A stretch of DNA of 64,000 nt from Verrucomicrobiia bacterium (lineage in GTDB: Bacteria; Verrucomicrobiota; Verrucomicrobiia; Limisphaerales; CAIMTB01), in contig JAHCBA010000012.1 of NCBI GenBank assembly GCA_019634625.1, positions 107,604 to 171,603 of the forward strand. The letters are read 5' to 3'. Positions 19,189-26,729 of the stretch are shown here, one piece after another (positions within the stretch are counted from its first letter, which is position 1; each line of letters opens with the position of its first letter). The translations under genes and the position numbers were made by a program. The notes under the pieces were generated by a model. It made no database searches, was not told the DNA's origin, and saw only the letters and a program-made list of their open reading frames with translations.

Positions 19189-19515
19189 TCGCCACCCGCC
19201 CCCTCCCGCCGCATCGCACCCTCACAGCCTCCTGTCGCCGGCGCATCGAAGAGATCGCGAGCGGGAGCGGGAAGGATCAGCCGAGGTCGCATCTCAAGTC
19301 TCAGGAGCTCCCCCAAAGCCATCCCCCGCTGGGGACTCGATCTCGTCCTGGAACCCGAAGGCACACCCTTTCGATCGCCGCCTTGGGTCCGGCCCGCTGG
19401 ATTCGATCGTACCAGGCCCTCCCATTCCGCGTGGGAACCGGGAACGGAGATCACGATCACAAGCACGAGGCCTGCTGCAAAGCGCTGACATGCACCCATC
19501 CCCGCGCGCACCCCA
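19189..19515. other. Gene-free stretch leading into the hexanucleotide array
   Basis: I see no supported gene here. Short open frames on both strands have no homology I recognise. The last ~60 bases contain degenerate GATCAC/GATCC words that grade into the GATCTT array. Confidence 0.6.
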
Positions 19516-19633
19516 GTCTTGATCCTGATCTTGATCTTGATCTTGATCTTGATCTTGATCTTGATCTTGATCTTGATCTTGATCTTGATCTTGATCTTGA
19601 TCTTAATCTTAATCTTAATCCTAATCCTAATCT
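19516..19633 (+). repeat. Hexanucleotide array (GATCTT)n grading into (AATCTT)n and AATCCT
   Basis: About fourteen GATCTT-type units are followed by three AATCTT units and two AATCCT units, ending 9 nt before the GTG start of the four-helix-bundle gene. Direct AATCTT units recur right at that gene's stop codon, and inverted AAGATT units follow ~40 nt later, so the gene is bracketed by this array family. Confidence 0.95.
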
Positions 19634-19642
19634 CCCCTCCCC

Positions 19643-20068
19643 GTGAAACCCCACTTCGACCACGAAAGACTCGATGCCTACAAGAAAGCCCTGGCATTTG
19701 CGCGATGGAGCGAGGGAATCCTTGATCACGTTCCCAAGTCCGCCGCGGTTCACAGCCAGCTCGACCGGGCACGAACCTCGATCATTCTCAACATTGCGGA
19801 AGGCAACGGTCGCTCCACGCCGGGAGATCGATGCCGCTTCTTTGACATATCCCGTGGCTCGGGCCTGGAGTGTGCCGCTTGCCTCAATCTGTTCTTGATC
19901 AAGGGGGAGCTTTCGGAGGCTGAGGTGGACGAGGGAAAAGCCCTGCTGCGGGATATTGTCTGCCTCCTCGTCGGCCTGATTCGGAGCAATTCCCCGGACC
20001 GAATGCATGAGAACCATGCTGAGTATCGCCTGCAAAGTGACCGACCGGCAAACAACATCGCAGGCTGA
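19643..20068 (+). CDS. Four-helix-bundle protein (TIGR02436 / S23-like family)
   Basis: This 141-aa protein starts at GTG 19643. It matches the family pattern: YKKALAFARWSEGILDHVPK in helix 1, SQLDRARTSIILNIAEGNGR in helix 2, FFDISRGSGLECAACLNLF in helix 3, and a final helix (LLRDIVCLLVGLI). Relatives include the proteins encoded in 23S rRNA intervening sequences and the Avd accessory protein of diversity-generating retroelements. The usual length is ~115-130 aa; the last ~25 residues run past the normal end into the flanking repeat. No reverse transcriptase or template/variable repeat is nearby, so a DGR role is not supported. The gene sits alone between hexanucleotide arrays, as a cassette would. 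Confidence 0.88.
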   Translation: MKPHFDHERLDAYKKALAFARWSEGILDHVPKSAAVHSQLDRARTSIILNIAEGNGRSTPGDRCRFFDISRGSGLECAACLNLFLIKGELSEAEVDEGKALLRDIVCLLVGLIRSNSPDRMHENHAEYRLQSDRPANNIAG

Positions 20069-20097
20069 ATCTTAATCTTAATCTTAATCTTAATCTC
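20068..20097 (+). repeat. Right-hand (AATCTT)n array
   Basis: Five AATCTT/AATCTC units in direct orientation begin at the final base of the four-helix-bundle stop codon. They match the AATCTT units just upstream of the gene. Confidence 0.9.
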
Positions 20098-20138
20098 AGT
20101 CCCCCCTTCACCATAAACCCCTGAAATGGGCCATCGAG

Positions 20139-20183
20139 AGCAAGATTAAGAGCAAGATTAAGATTAAGATTAAGAACAAGACT
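20139..20183 (-). repeat. Inverted (AAGATT)n array
   Basis: Units of AAGATT with AAGAGC/AAGAAC variants are the reverse complement of the AATCTT arrays at 19600-19620 and 20068-20097. The two right-hand arrays could pair to form a hairpin of about 30 bp around the 41-nt spacer. Confidence 0.9.
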
Positions 20184-20294
20184 ATGACTGAGAGGTGGCA
20201 TCAAATCTCGCGGTAGGGACACCGGCAGCCGGGTGCCCCCCCCAGATCAGATCCCGGCGGGCAGTCATCCTGCTCCACCCTCGACGAACCCGGT

Positions 20295-20450
20295 TCATCC
20301 CGCAGTTGCGGGTGAGGAGGCAGCGAATCGGAGGGACGAGCTCCGCGAGTCCCCCACCCAACGCTCCACACCGTTGCGGCCTCGTGGAACTTGGCCCTCC
20401 GAGGGGACGCTTCGCGAAGTTCGCACCTCCTCCCACCAATCCGGGATGCA
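20295..20450 (+). repeat. REP-like hairpin element, copy 2
   Basis: This copy is complete. It opens CATCCCGCAGTTGCGGGTGAG and closes CCACCAATCCGGGATGCA, with inner arms GGAGGGACGAGCTCC and GGAACTTGGCCCTCC around the shared centre CCAACGCTCCACACCGTTGC. Same orientation as copies 1, 5 and 6. Confidence 0.92.
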
Positions 20451-20598
20451 CGGCGACGAACCATGAACCAGACTTCCTCCTTGACGCCTCTGAGGCGCAC
20501 TCATAAGCCTTCCCTCCTACAGCCAAAGCCCCTTCAAGATTCCGGATTAACCGCAGCGATCATGCGTGTATTAAGACTGTTCGATCCAATGGATGCCT

Positions 20599-20623
20599 CT
20601 CACGGAGACACAAAGACACGGAG
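20599..20623 (+). repeat. Left inverted repeat of the GxxExxY cassette
   Basis: The 25-bp CTCACGGAGACACAAAGACACGGAG-type sequence matches the reverse complement of 20807-20833 at 22 of 25 positions. The pseudogene start codon follows immediately at 20624. Confidence 0.75.
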
Positions 20624-20793
20624 ATGAGAAGAAATACCCTGGGCACCATTGTCGCCGACTGCGCTGCTGAGTTACACCGGGATCCGGGGCCCGGTCTGCT
20701 GGAGACCGTCTGCGAGGTTCATGACCGGGATGCCTTGTGAATCTCGGTGAGGCGTTGATGCAGGACCGCATCCCGCAAATCATCCCCGGGAAT
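20624..20793 (+). pseudogene. Decayed GxxExxY family gene
   Basis: From ATG 20624 the reading is TIVADCAAELHRDPGPGLLE, which fits the N-terminal GxxExxY signature (AA.EVHRELGPGLLESVYE), with the usual Tyr changed to Cys (ETVCE). It stops at 20738-20740. A second frame starting at 20740 reads NLGEALMQDRIPQIIPG, which fits the family C-terminus (NFN..LMKDGI.RIVNG). The central ~65 residues, including most of the conserved core, are missing and the two ends are out of frame. The remnant lies between imperfect inverted repeats at 20599-20623 and 20807-20833. Identification rests on motif memory only; GxxExxY proteins have no established function. Confidence 0.6.
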
Positions 20794-20806
20794 CCGGATC
20801 CGGATC

Positions 20807-20833
20807 CTCCGTGTCTCAGTGCCTCCGTGAGAG
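20807..20833 (-). repeat. Right inverted repeat of the GxxExxY cassette
   Basis: The sequence CTCCGTGTCTCAGTGCCTCC followed by GTGAGAG is the near reverse complement of 20599-20623. Such CACGGAGACAC-type repeats commonly flank small GxxExxY-like genes in genomes of this kind (recalled, not checked). Confidence 0.75.
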
Positions 20834-21022
20834 GGGAAAGGATCGAACAGGCGGTCGGCCAGGAAGCAGGGTTCACCATGACAATGAACTCGTCACGACC
20901 CGGATATCCATTCTGATATGAGGCCGCCTGACAGCCCTGCCTCGAACGGCGGCAGCGTGTCGCGGTTGACAGTCAGTCGTCAGTGGGCCGGCATCGGTGA
21001 GCCGGGCGTTGGCTGAAACCCC
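20834..21022. other. Gene-free end of the repeat island
   Basis: Nothing recognisable is present between the GxxExxY remnant and the next open frame. With the elements listed above it completes a ~950-bp gene-poor island (20069-21022). Confidence 0.6.
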
Positions 21023-21316
21023 ATGTCCCTTTTGCCGTTACGCTTCTCTGGCGAGGAACGACGCTTCATCGTCGACAATCTCGAGACCGATTTGGTGCTG
21101 ACAACGGCCGGGCTGAAACTGGTGGATGGTTATTCAAAGGAGGATGGATTTGCCGTCATCGGTGTCTCTCAAAGCGAGTACGAGGAGTTTGTTGCGGATC
21201 TCCGGGAGGAGTATTTATGGAAGGCGACACGTATCAGCAATGCGGCGTGCCTGGTCGCCTTGGCCAAGAGGTTCCTGCCCGACTTTGCATCGCTTGAACC
21301 CATGGAGTTCGGCTGA
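21023..21316 (+). CDS. Hypothetical protein, 97 aa
   Basis: This is a short acidic protein (MSLLPLRFSGEERRFIVDNL at the start) with an alternating charged/hydrophobic pattern and no signal peptide or membrane segment. I do not recognise a family. The composition is ordinary for a cytoplasmic protein, and codon use is less GC3-biased than in the secreted loci, in line with an accessory origin. It precedes the DNA methyltransferase by 378 bp on the same strand, so it may belong to that accessory block. Confidence 0.55.
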   Translation: MSLLPLRFSGEERRFIVDNLETDLVLTTAGLKLVDGYSKEDGFAVIGVSQSEYEEFVADLREEYLWKATRISNAACLVALAKRFLPDFASLEPMEFG

Positions 21317-21694
21317 TTTGGGAGTTGGCGTATCGGCAGTCCCTCGCCTCGGGGTTGATCGCAACCCAGGCACCCCCGCTGGGCGCAGCGTTAGGATGTG
21401 GCGGCCCAAGGGTGGCGAACCGGCGGTTGTGGTCGCAGTCGGGACGGCGCAACCCCATGACGAAATCCGGTAGCCCACTGGCTTGGAGCGACCAGGCTGG
21501 GTGGATTCGGGGTTGTGCCCCATTCGGCGGTCGTGGGAGAGTCTCAGGACCGGCTCGCGGAGAGTCGGTCGTGGCTGGGCAGGGTCAGGGAAGTTCGAAT
21601 GCCTTCCGCAACATGGTCTACGACCTTGTTGCAGCAGGAATCAAGCCTCCCGTGCTGGATCGGATCTCTGGCCGCCGCCGGATAGCGTACCCAC
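21317..21694. other. Gene-free stretch upstream of the methyltransferase
   Basis: Open frames crossing this stretch give no recognisable protein. The region may hold the methyltransferase promoter, but no convincing -35/-10 pair stands out. Confidence 0.5.
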
Positions 21695-23179
21695 ATGAAG
21701 TTCGCGGCAACCGTAGGCGGTCGGGAACGGCAAGGGGAACTTGGACAGTTCCTGACGGCGCCGTGTGTGGCGGAATTGATGGCGTCGATGTTCGGTCCGA
21801 TGCCAGAGTCGGTCCGGCTTATTGACGCCGGGGCAGGCGCGGGAGGGCTTACCTTGGCCTTCGTCTTGCGGTGCTGCGAGGGGCGGGACCATGTCCGCTC
21901 AATTGACGCAACCCTCTACGAACTGGACTTTGAGATCCTCCCCGACTTGGCGGCTACAATGAGCGAGTGCGAGCGACGCTGCGACCAGGCCGGCATACGC
22001 TTCTCCTTCACCATTTGCCCAACGGATTTCGTTCAGGAGATGGCGACCTGTCTCGCGGGCGATTTGTTCGGAGCACCTCCACCGATTTTCGATATTGCCA
22101 TTGCCAATCCTCCGTATCGGAAGATCCGTGCAGCATCCCGCGAGAGAGCTGCGCTGCGATCAGTCGGAGTGGAGACCAGCAATCTCTACACCGGATTTGT
22201 GGCCCTGTTGTTGCGTTTGCTCGCGCCGGGCGGACAAATCGTCGCGATCACTCCCAGGAGCTTCTGCAATGGTCCGTATTTTCGCGCCTTCCGAGAGGAC
22301 TTGCTCGGCAACTTGGAGCTGCACCGCCTCCACGTTTTCGACTCCCGGCAAGCTGCCTTCCGGGATGAAGCCGTGTTGCAGGAGAACGTAATCTTTCACG
22401 GCATCAAGCAGCGGCAGATGGCGCCGCGCCTCATCGTGTCCACGAGCAGCGGGGAACCGCGTGCCGCGGTATCTGAGACCCAGGCTTCCTTCTCCGAGAT
22501 CGTTCATCCTGAAGATCCCGAGAAGTTCATTCATATCCCCTCCAGTTCTGCCCACGCGAATGCCAAGTCCGTCATGGGTCTCCTTCGCGGGAGCCTGGCG
22601 TCGCTCGGGATTTCGGTTTCCACGGGTCGTGTCGTGGATTTTCGGCTCAAGGAAGCACTGCGGAAAGATCCCGAACCTGGAACGGTTCCGCTGCTGTATC
22701 CATGCCACTTCAATGGTGGCGTTGTTCACTGGCCAAGGCCCGACGCCCGGAAGCCAAACGCAATCGTCGACAACGCCCATACGCGCCCGTGGCTTGTGCC
22801 ATCAGGAATGTACCTGCTGACGAAGCGATTCACGTCCAAGGAGGAGCGCCGACGACTGGTTGCTTGCGTATTGGATCCGGCCCTCGTACACGCAGAGTGG
22901 ATCGGATTCGAAAACCACTTGAACTACTTCCATGCAGGAGGACACGGCCTGGAACGGGAACTTGCGTTGGGTCTCTTTGCGTTTCTCAATTCGACGGTAG
23001 TCGATCAGTATTTCCGGCGTTTCAGCGGGCACACGCAGGTCAATGCTACTGATCTGCGCACACTGTCCTATCCTGACCGGGATACTCTGGGAGCGATGGG
23101 CGCGGAAATAGGCAGGCTCGACCTGAGTCAGGCCGAGATCGATGAAATCGTAGGACGGCACGTCCATGCCTGCCAGTAA
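21695..23179 (+). CDS. Eco57I/PstI-type N6-adenine DNA methyltransferase
   Basis: This 494-aa enzyme would transfer a methyl group from S-adenosylmethionine to adenine in DNA. Visible motifs: X-like GELGQFLTAP (14-23), motif I DAGAGAGGL (44-52), and catalytic motif IV NPPY (138-141). Further on, FLNSTVVDQYFRRFSGHTQV resembles the target-recognition and C-terminal part of Eco57I-like methylases. The ATG at 21695 places motif X at the expected distance from the start. The next gene overlaps by 14 nt and is a shortened BsuBI/PstI-family endonuclease, so this was a type II RM pair of PstI type (prototype site CTGCAG). With the nuclease disabled, the methylase is probably now an orphan. Confidence 0.9.
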   Translation: MKFAATVGGRERQGELGQFLTAPCVAELMASMFGPMPESVRLIDAGAGAGGLTLAFVLRCCEGRDHVRSIDATLYELDFEILPDLAATMSECERRCDQAGIRFSFTICPTDFVQEMATCLAGDLFGAPPPIFDIAIANPPYRKIRAASRERAALRSVGVETSNLYTGFVALLLRLLAPGGQIVAITPRSFCNGPYFRAFREDLLGNLELHRLHVFDSRQAAFRDEAVLQENVIFHGIKQRQMAPRLIVSTSSGEPRAAVSETQASFSEIVHPEDPEKFIHIPSSSAHANAKSVMGLLRGSLASLGISVSTGRVVDFRLKEALRKDPEPGTVPLLYPCHFNGGVVHWPRPDARKPNAIVDNAHTRPWLVPSGMYLLTKRFTSKEERRRLVACVLDPALVHAEWIGFENHLNYFHAGGHGLERELALGLFAFLNSTVVDQYFRRFSGHTQVNATDLRTLSYPDRDTLGAMGAEIGRLDLSQAEIDEIVGRHVHACQ

Positions 23180-23654
23180 TTCCACGCGCAAGGCTTCCGC
23201 TCAAAAGCGCAAGCTCACCGAGGCCGTCGAGGCGCTGACCGAGCTGCAATTTGGGCCTAGGCAGCGAAACGAGACTGCCGGTTATGCCCTCCTGGCGATG
23301 CTCGATCTGCGGGCGGACATGCCTTGGTCCGATGCCCAGGCACCGCTCAGGGGCCTGAAAGGCATCAACGCCTTTGTCGCGGAGGCCTACGGCAAGCGCC
23401 GCAAGGAATTGAAGGTACTCTTCGCAGGCTGCCGTGCAGGACTCGTGTTCGTGACTGCGTTCGAGAATCGCCGGAGAATGCAATCTTTCCTGTCACAGAT
23501 AGCTTGGGAGTCTGAAGTGTGGATCGCCGAGGACCCTGATCACATGATTCACTTCAATGGCGAGCGATTTCTCGGCCCATATCCGGACGTGAATCCATCC
23601 GCACACGAATGCCCACATCAGAATGGAGTTCCGAGTAACTGGGGCAGCTCTTAA
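23166..23654 (+). pseudogene. BsuBI/PstI-family restriction endonuclease with internal deletion
   Basis: The 162-aa product joins the two ends of a BsuBI/PstI endonuclease. Residues ~15-77 match the N-terminal helical domain (RQRNETAGYALLAMLDLRAD, then INAFVAEAYGK). From ~78 it jumps to the family C-terminus (RRKELKVLF, GLVFVTAF, SEVWIAEDP, HMIHFNGERFLGPY). Known members are ~310-330 aa, so ~170 residues carrying the catalytic core are absent while the frame is kept. A ~22-residue extension follows the usual end GERFLGPY. The start ATG overlaps the methylase stop by 14 nt, as in an RM operon. No cleavage activity is expected. The family assignment is from recalled motifs. Confidence 0.72.
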
Positions 23655-23754
23655 CGTGGTCGCCCCGGCGGCCGTTCCGCCGGATCTGTCCAACGCCTGT
23701 CTCGGTACCGGTGCGAAGCCGACCGGGCAGCGCTGAGCCCGCACCCCCACCCCC

Positions 23755-24171
23755 ATGAACACACCCCAGCTCCTCGATCCACCCGCCAGCGTCCCGGGTG
23801 GCGCCCAGTACCAACAGCTCGCCTATCTCGACGCCTACGATGCGGTGTTGAACTGCGACTACGCCCTTGTGGCCTACAAGGAAACGGATGGTTTCGGCTG
23901 GAGTGTGCGCATCAAGTCCTCGCAGACCGCCGGAGCGGTCTTCGAACCCGACGCCATGAAGAGCCAGGCCCGCGCGACCGGCGCGCAGGGAAAGCCGTGG
24001 TTTCAGTGGGGCTACAGCTTCGACCCGGGCGCGAGCGATCCGCGCTGCATCCAGTTCCGGGTTCATGTCGCCAGCGGTGAGCCGTCCGGGATCGAGATGT
24101 TCATCCAACTCCGCAGAGCGGACGGTTCGGCGGACGCGCCGAAGTCCGTGACGTTTCCCTGGCCCGCCTGA
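23755..24171 (+). CDS. Hypothetical protein, 138 aa
   Basis: This is a soluble protein without signal peptide. The central part (QYQQLAYLDAYDAVLNCDYA; WFQWGYSFDPGASDPRCIQF) looks like a compact alpha/beta or beta-sandwich domain. I do not recognise the family. It begins 100 bp after the truncated endonuclease, ends ~210 bp before REP-like copy 3, and is probably its own transcription unit. Confidence 0.6.
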   Translation: MNTPQLLDPPASVPGGAQYQQLAYLDAYDAVLNCDYALVAYKETDGFGWSVRIKSSQTAGAVFEPDAMKSQARATGAQGKPWFQWGYSFDPGASDPRCIQFRVHVASGEPSGIEMFIQLRRADGSADAPKSVTFPWPA

Positions 24172-24382
24172 GAGCCTGAGCCCGGCATCGCTGCCTGCGG
24201 GACCTCGCCGGTGAACCGACATGCCCGGATCGAACGGAAGCGCTTCCGACCAAGGTCCGATGCCCGGGGACCACGCCCGCGGGTAGCCTGAAGGGCGCGA
24301 TGCCTGCCAACCCAGACCGAGCCGCAGCGGCACCTAAGTGGGGTGCCATCGCCCCGATGGCGGGCTTGCCGACGCCGCACCC
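24172..24382. other. Gene-free stretch before REP-like copy 3
   Basis: Together with the element at 24383-24539 this makes a 438-bp interval without a gene. A small hairpin (GCCATCG...CGATGGC, about 24347-24363) lies shortly before the element. Nothing else is recognisable. Confidence 0.5.
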
Positions 24383-24539
24383 TGCATTCCGAAGTTGTGG
24401 GGAGAGGTGCGAATTTCGCGAAGTGTCATCTCGGAGGGCCGAGTTCCACGAGGCCGCAACGGCGTGGAGCGTTGGGTTGAGGACTCGCAGAGCTCGTCCC
24501 TCCGATTCGCTGCCTCGTCACCCAAGACTCCGGGATGCA
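24383..24539 (-). repeat. REP-like hairpin element, copy 3
   Basis: This is the element in the opposite orientation to copies 1, 2, 5 and 6. It opens TGCATTCCGAAGTTGTGGGG, holds GGAGGGCCGAGTTCC and GAGCTCGTCCCTCC arms around GCAACGGCGTGGAGCGTTGG, and closes GACTCCGGGATGCA. It lies between two unrecognised genes. Confidence 0.92.
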
Positions 24540-24609
24540 CCGGACGCCGCCGGGCGCGCCTTCGCACAATCCCGCTCGCTCCATCGAGCATCCCCGGGCA
24601 TGAGACCCC

Positions 24610-25311
24610 ATGGCCTGCACGATTGACCATCTGCGGGCGGATCACCGCGTCAGGGTGCTGCAGGAGATTACGGACCTGGCCGGCAAGCACCTTCGCGCCG
24701 GCCAAACCGCCGTGCTGCGCGGCCTCGGTCTGGACCCTGCCCGGATGGAAATCTGGCTGGATCTCGAATGCGACGGTGCGCGCGAGACGCTGCGTTTTGC
24801 CCTTCTCGCCTCGGACGGCCCCCGCAACGGTCACATGCGCGAGTTCTTCGAATTGGGGGAAGACCTCACACCGCCCCGCGTCCTTCCGGCACTTCACCAC
24901 ACGTGGAAGCGTCGGATGATCGTGCCGCCGCCGGAGGTCAGCCCAGCCCCGATGAACGCCACAGCCCGGGCGTGCGCTGCGCAAGGCATCGACGGGCCGG
25001 ACCGGTTGGAAGAGATGGAGAAGGAAATGCTCCGCTCGATCGATCACATCGGGGTGGCGGCTTCGATCGCTGAGGTTTATGCGCAGCGGATGCGCGCCTT
25101 TCAGCGCGCCGGCAACGAGGCGCGCGCCGTCGCGGCCTTCAAGCTGGCCGTGGATTGGATGGCCCGTTATGCGGGTTCCGCGACGAGCGGTGGCGAAGGC
25201 GCGGCGCTCTCGCTCGAATGCGACGCGTTCCGCCAATCGCTTGTGCTCGAATTCGGTTACGACCCGACCGATGACGGTCCCCAGGCGGAGTCGCATGACC
25301 AACTGCCGTGA
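24610..25311 (+). CDS. Hypothetical protein, 233 aa
   Basis: This is a soluble two-part protein. The N-terminal ~85 residues are alpha/beta (MEIWLDLECDGARETLRFAL). The C-terminal ~100 residues are helical (EEMEKEMLRSIDHIGVAASI, AVAAFKLAVDWMARY). No signal peptide and no family I recognise. The ATG at 24610 follows REP-like copy 3 by 70 bp. The next gene, a membrane protein, starts 142 bp downstream on the same strand. Confidence 0.65.
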   Translation: MACTIDHLRADHRVRVLQEITDLAGKHLRAGQTAVLRGLGLDPARMEIWLDLECDGARETLRFALLASDGPRNGHMREFFELGEDLTPPRVLPALHHTWKRRMIVPPPEVSPAPMNATARACAAQGIDGPDRLEEMEKEMLRSIDHIGVAASIAEVYAQRMRAFQRAGNEARAVAAFKLAVDWMARYAGSATSGGEGAALSLECDAFRQSLVLEFGYDPTDDGPQAESHDQLP

Positions 25312-25453
25312 AACGCATCCGTTCCACTCTGGCGATGATTCGGACCGTGCTGGCCACGCAGAGGGCTGTCGTGCCGGGCACGGGTAAGGGTGCGTACGCC
25401 AAACCTGCGGCGATCCGTCGGCTGAGAAGGTGTTGACTGGGCCTCCCGCGACC

Positions 25454-26482
25454 ATGAATTCCCCGTCCCTGCTGCAAACCATCGCGAACCTCTGCGTCGG
25501 CCTGGCTGCCGTCATCTACGGGCTGCCACTTCAGTGGATGTTCTTCGAAGCCTTGCACCGACGGAACGGCCAGACCGATCACGGCGCGGGCCTCTTCGTG
25601 ATGGGCGCGATCCTCGTGGCCATGTGGGTGCTTCTGCTGATCGGACTGTGCTGCGTCATCGCCAGTGGAGGACTTGACGGAATGGGTCCCGCCCGCGGTG
25701 GGTGGTACCCGCTCGCCACCGGTGCCGCGCTGTCCATGCTGGCGCTGTCCTTCTTCATCTTCGAGGTTCCGCGCCACCCGGATTTTCTCACCCGGATCCT
25801 CGGGCGCATGCCGTTCCATGCCTTCCCGGTGGCAACGATGGCAATGATCGTGCTGTCGATGAATCCGCGACTCACTGCCGGCATTCCGTTGACACCCGTC
25901 CAGCTGACATGGCTTGGGTGCGCCGGATTGAGCCTGCTGCTCTGCGGCGGGTATCTTGGCTATCGGTTTGCCGTCCCGGTGCTGGGGCGCGCCGTCGGTC
26001 TGGGCACCGAGCTCGCCCGGCGCGGGCCAACGGACCGGGACACGCTCAGCAGGATTGCCACGCTCGATCCGCAGCGTGATTTCGCGGATCTCCTCCGCCT
26101 GACCCATTCATCCCAAAGGCGCGCCGTGCGTGAATCCGCCACCGCCCGCCTGCGCAGCCATCCAGATTACCTCGAGGCGCTTGTCGCCACCCTGACGTCG
26201 CACCCGTCGGAACCGGCGCTGGAGTTCATTTACAGCGCCACGCTGTTGCCGTCGGAACAGGCCCTCCTGGCGCTGCCCGCGCGCACCGCGCTCGAAGAGT
26301 TCATCGCCGGGATCCCTGCGCCGAACTTCATGCCTTCGACCCGCCGCAGGCAGTTGCTTCGTTGGGGGCGCGAAACGCTTCCGGTCATCGCGGAAAAACT
26401 CTCAATCCCGGACGTCGATTTCTCCGGCATCATGCCCGCCTTCGAGGAGGCTCTCCGGCCCGACGAGACCCGGCGCAGGTAG
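25454..26482 (+). CDS. Integral membrane protein with cytoplasmic helical tail
   Basis: This 342-aa protein has four predicted membrane helices in its first ~190 residues ([76 protein letters not shown]). A soluble, mostly helical C-terminal half of ~150 residues with HEAT-like character follows ([20 protein letters not shown]). I do not recognise a family. The ATG at 25454 is preferred; a GTG at 25430 would add eight residues and neither has a good ribosome binding site. It ends ~155 bp before the pnp-side hairpin. Confidence 0.65.
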   Translation: MNSPSLLQTIANLCVGLAAVIYGLPLQWMFFEALHRRNGQTDHGAGLFVMGAILVAMWVLLLIGLCCVIASGGLDGMGPARGGWYPLATGAALSMLALSFFIFEVPRHPDFLTRILGRMPFHAFPVATMAMIVLSMNPRLTAGIPLTPVQLTWLGCAGLSLLLCGGYLGYRFAVPVLGRAVGLGTELARRGPTDRDTLSRIATLDPQRDFADLLRLTHSSQRRAVRESATARLRSHPDYLEALVATLTSHPSEPALEFIYSATLLPSEQALLALPARTALEEFIAGIPAPNFMPSTRRRQLLRWGRETLPVIAEKLSIPDVDFSGIMPAFEEALRPDETRRR

Positions 26483-26637
26483 GCACCCACCCTCAGCCTG
26501 CGAGTTGCAGGGCAATGGGGTCGAATCCGTATCACGGGACAATCTCACGGTGCGGCTTCCGCTCCCGAGTCGGTCCTCATCGCTGCGAATTCCGACGTCC
26601 ACCTGGGGTGGTGGGAGGAAGGTCCCGAAGAAACGAA

Positions 26638-26697
26638 GCGGCCCCTCACCTCAACCCTCCGGCCCCGGGCGGACAGAGGGTTTCGATGAGGGGCCGC
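26638..26697 (-). terminator. Strong hairpin downstream of pnp
   Basis: GCGGCCCCTCA (26638-26648) pairs perfectly with TGAGGGGCCGC (26687-26697), and an inner AACCCTC/GAGGGTT pair extends the stem. On the minus strand it follows the pnp stop by ~35 nt and is trailed by a T-rich CTTCGTTTCTTC, so it probably ends pnp transcription and could also serve the convergent membrane-protein gene. Confidence 0.75.
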
Positions 26698-26729
26698 CGT
26701 AGCCTTGCGGCGACACGCGGTCGGGCCGC

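Noticed and set aside
19643..20068. Diversity-generating retroelement (the four-helix protein as Avd)
   Set aside because: No reverse transcriptase, template repeat or variable repeat is present in the window.
19516..20183. CRISPR array
   Set aside because: The units are 6-bp perfect tandem repeats with no spacers and there are no cas genes.
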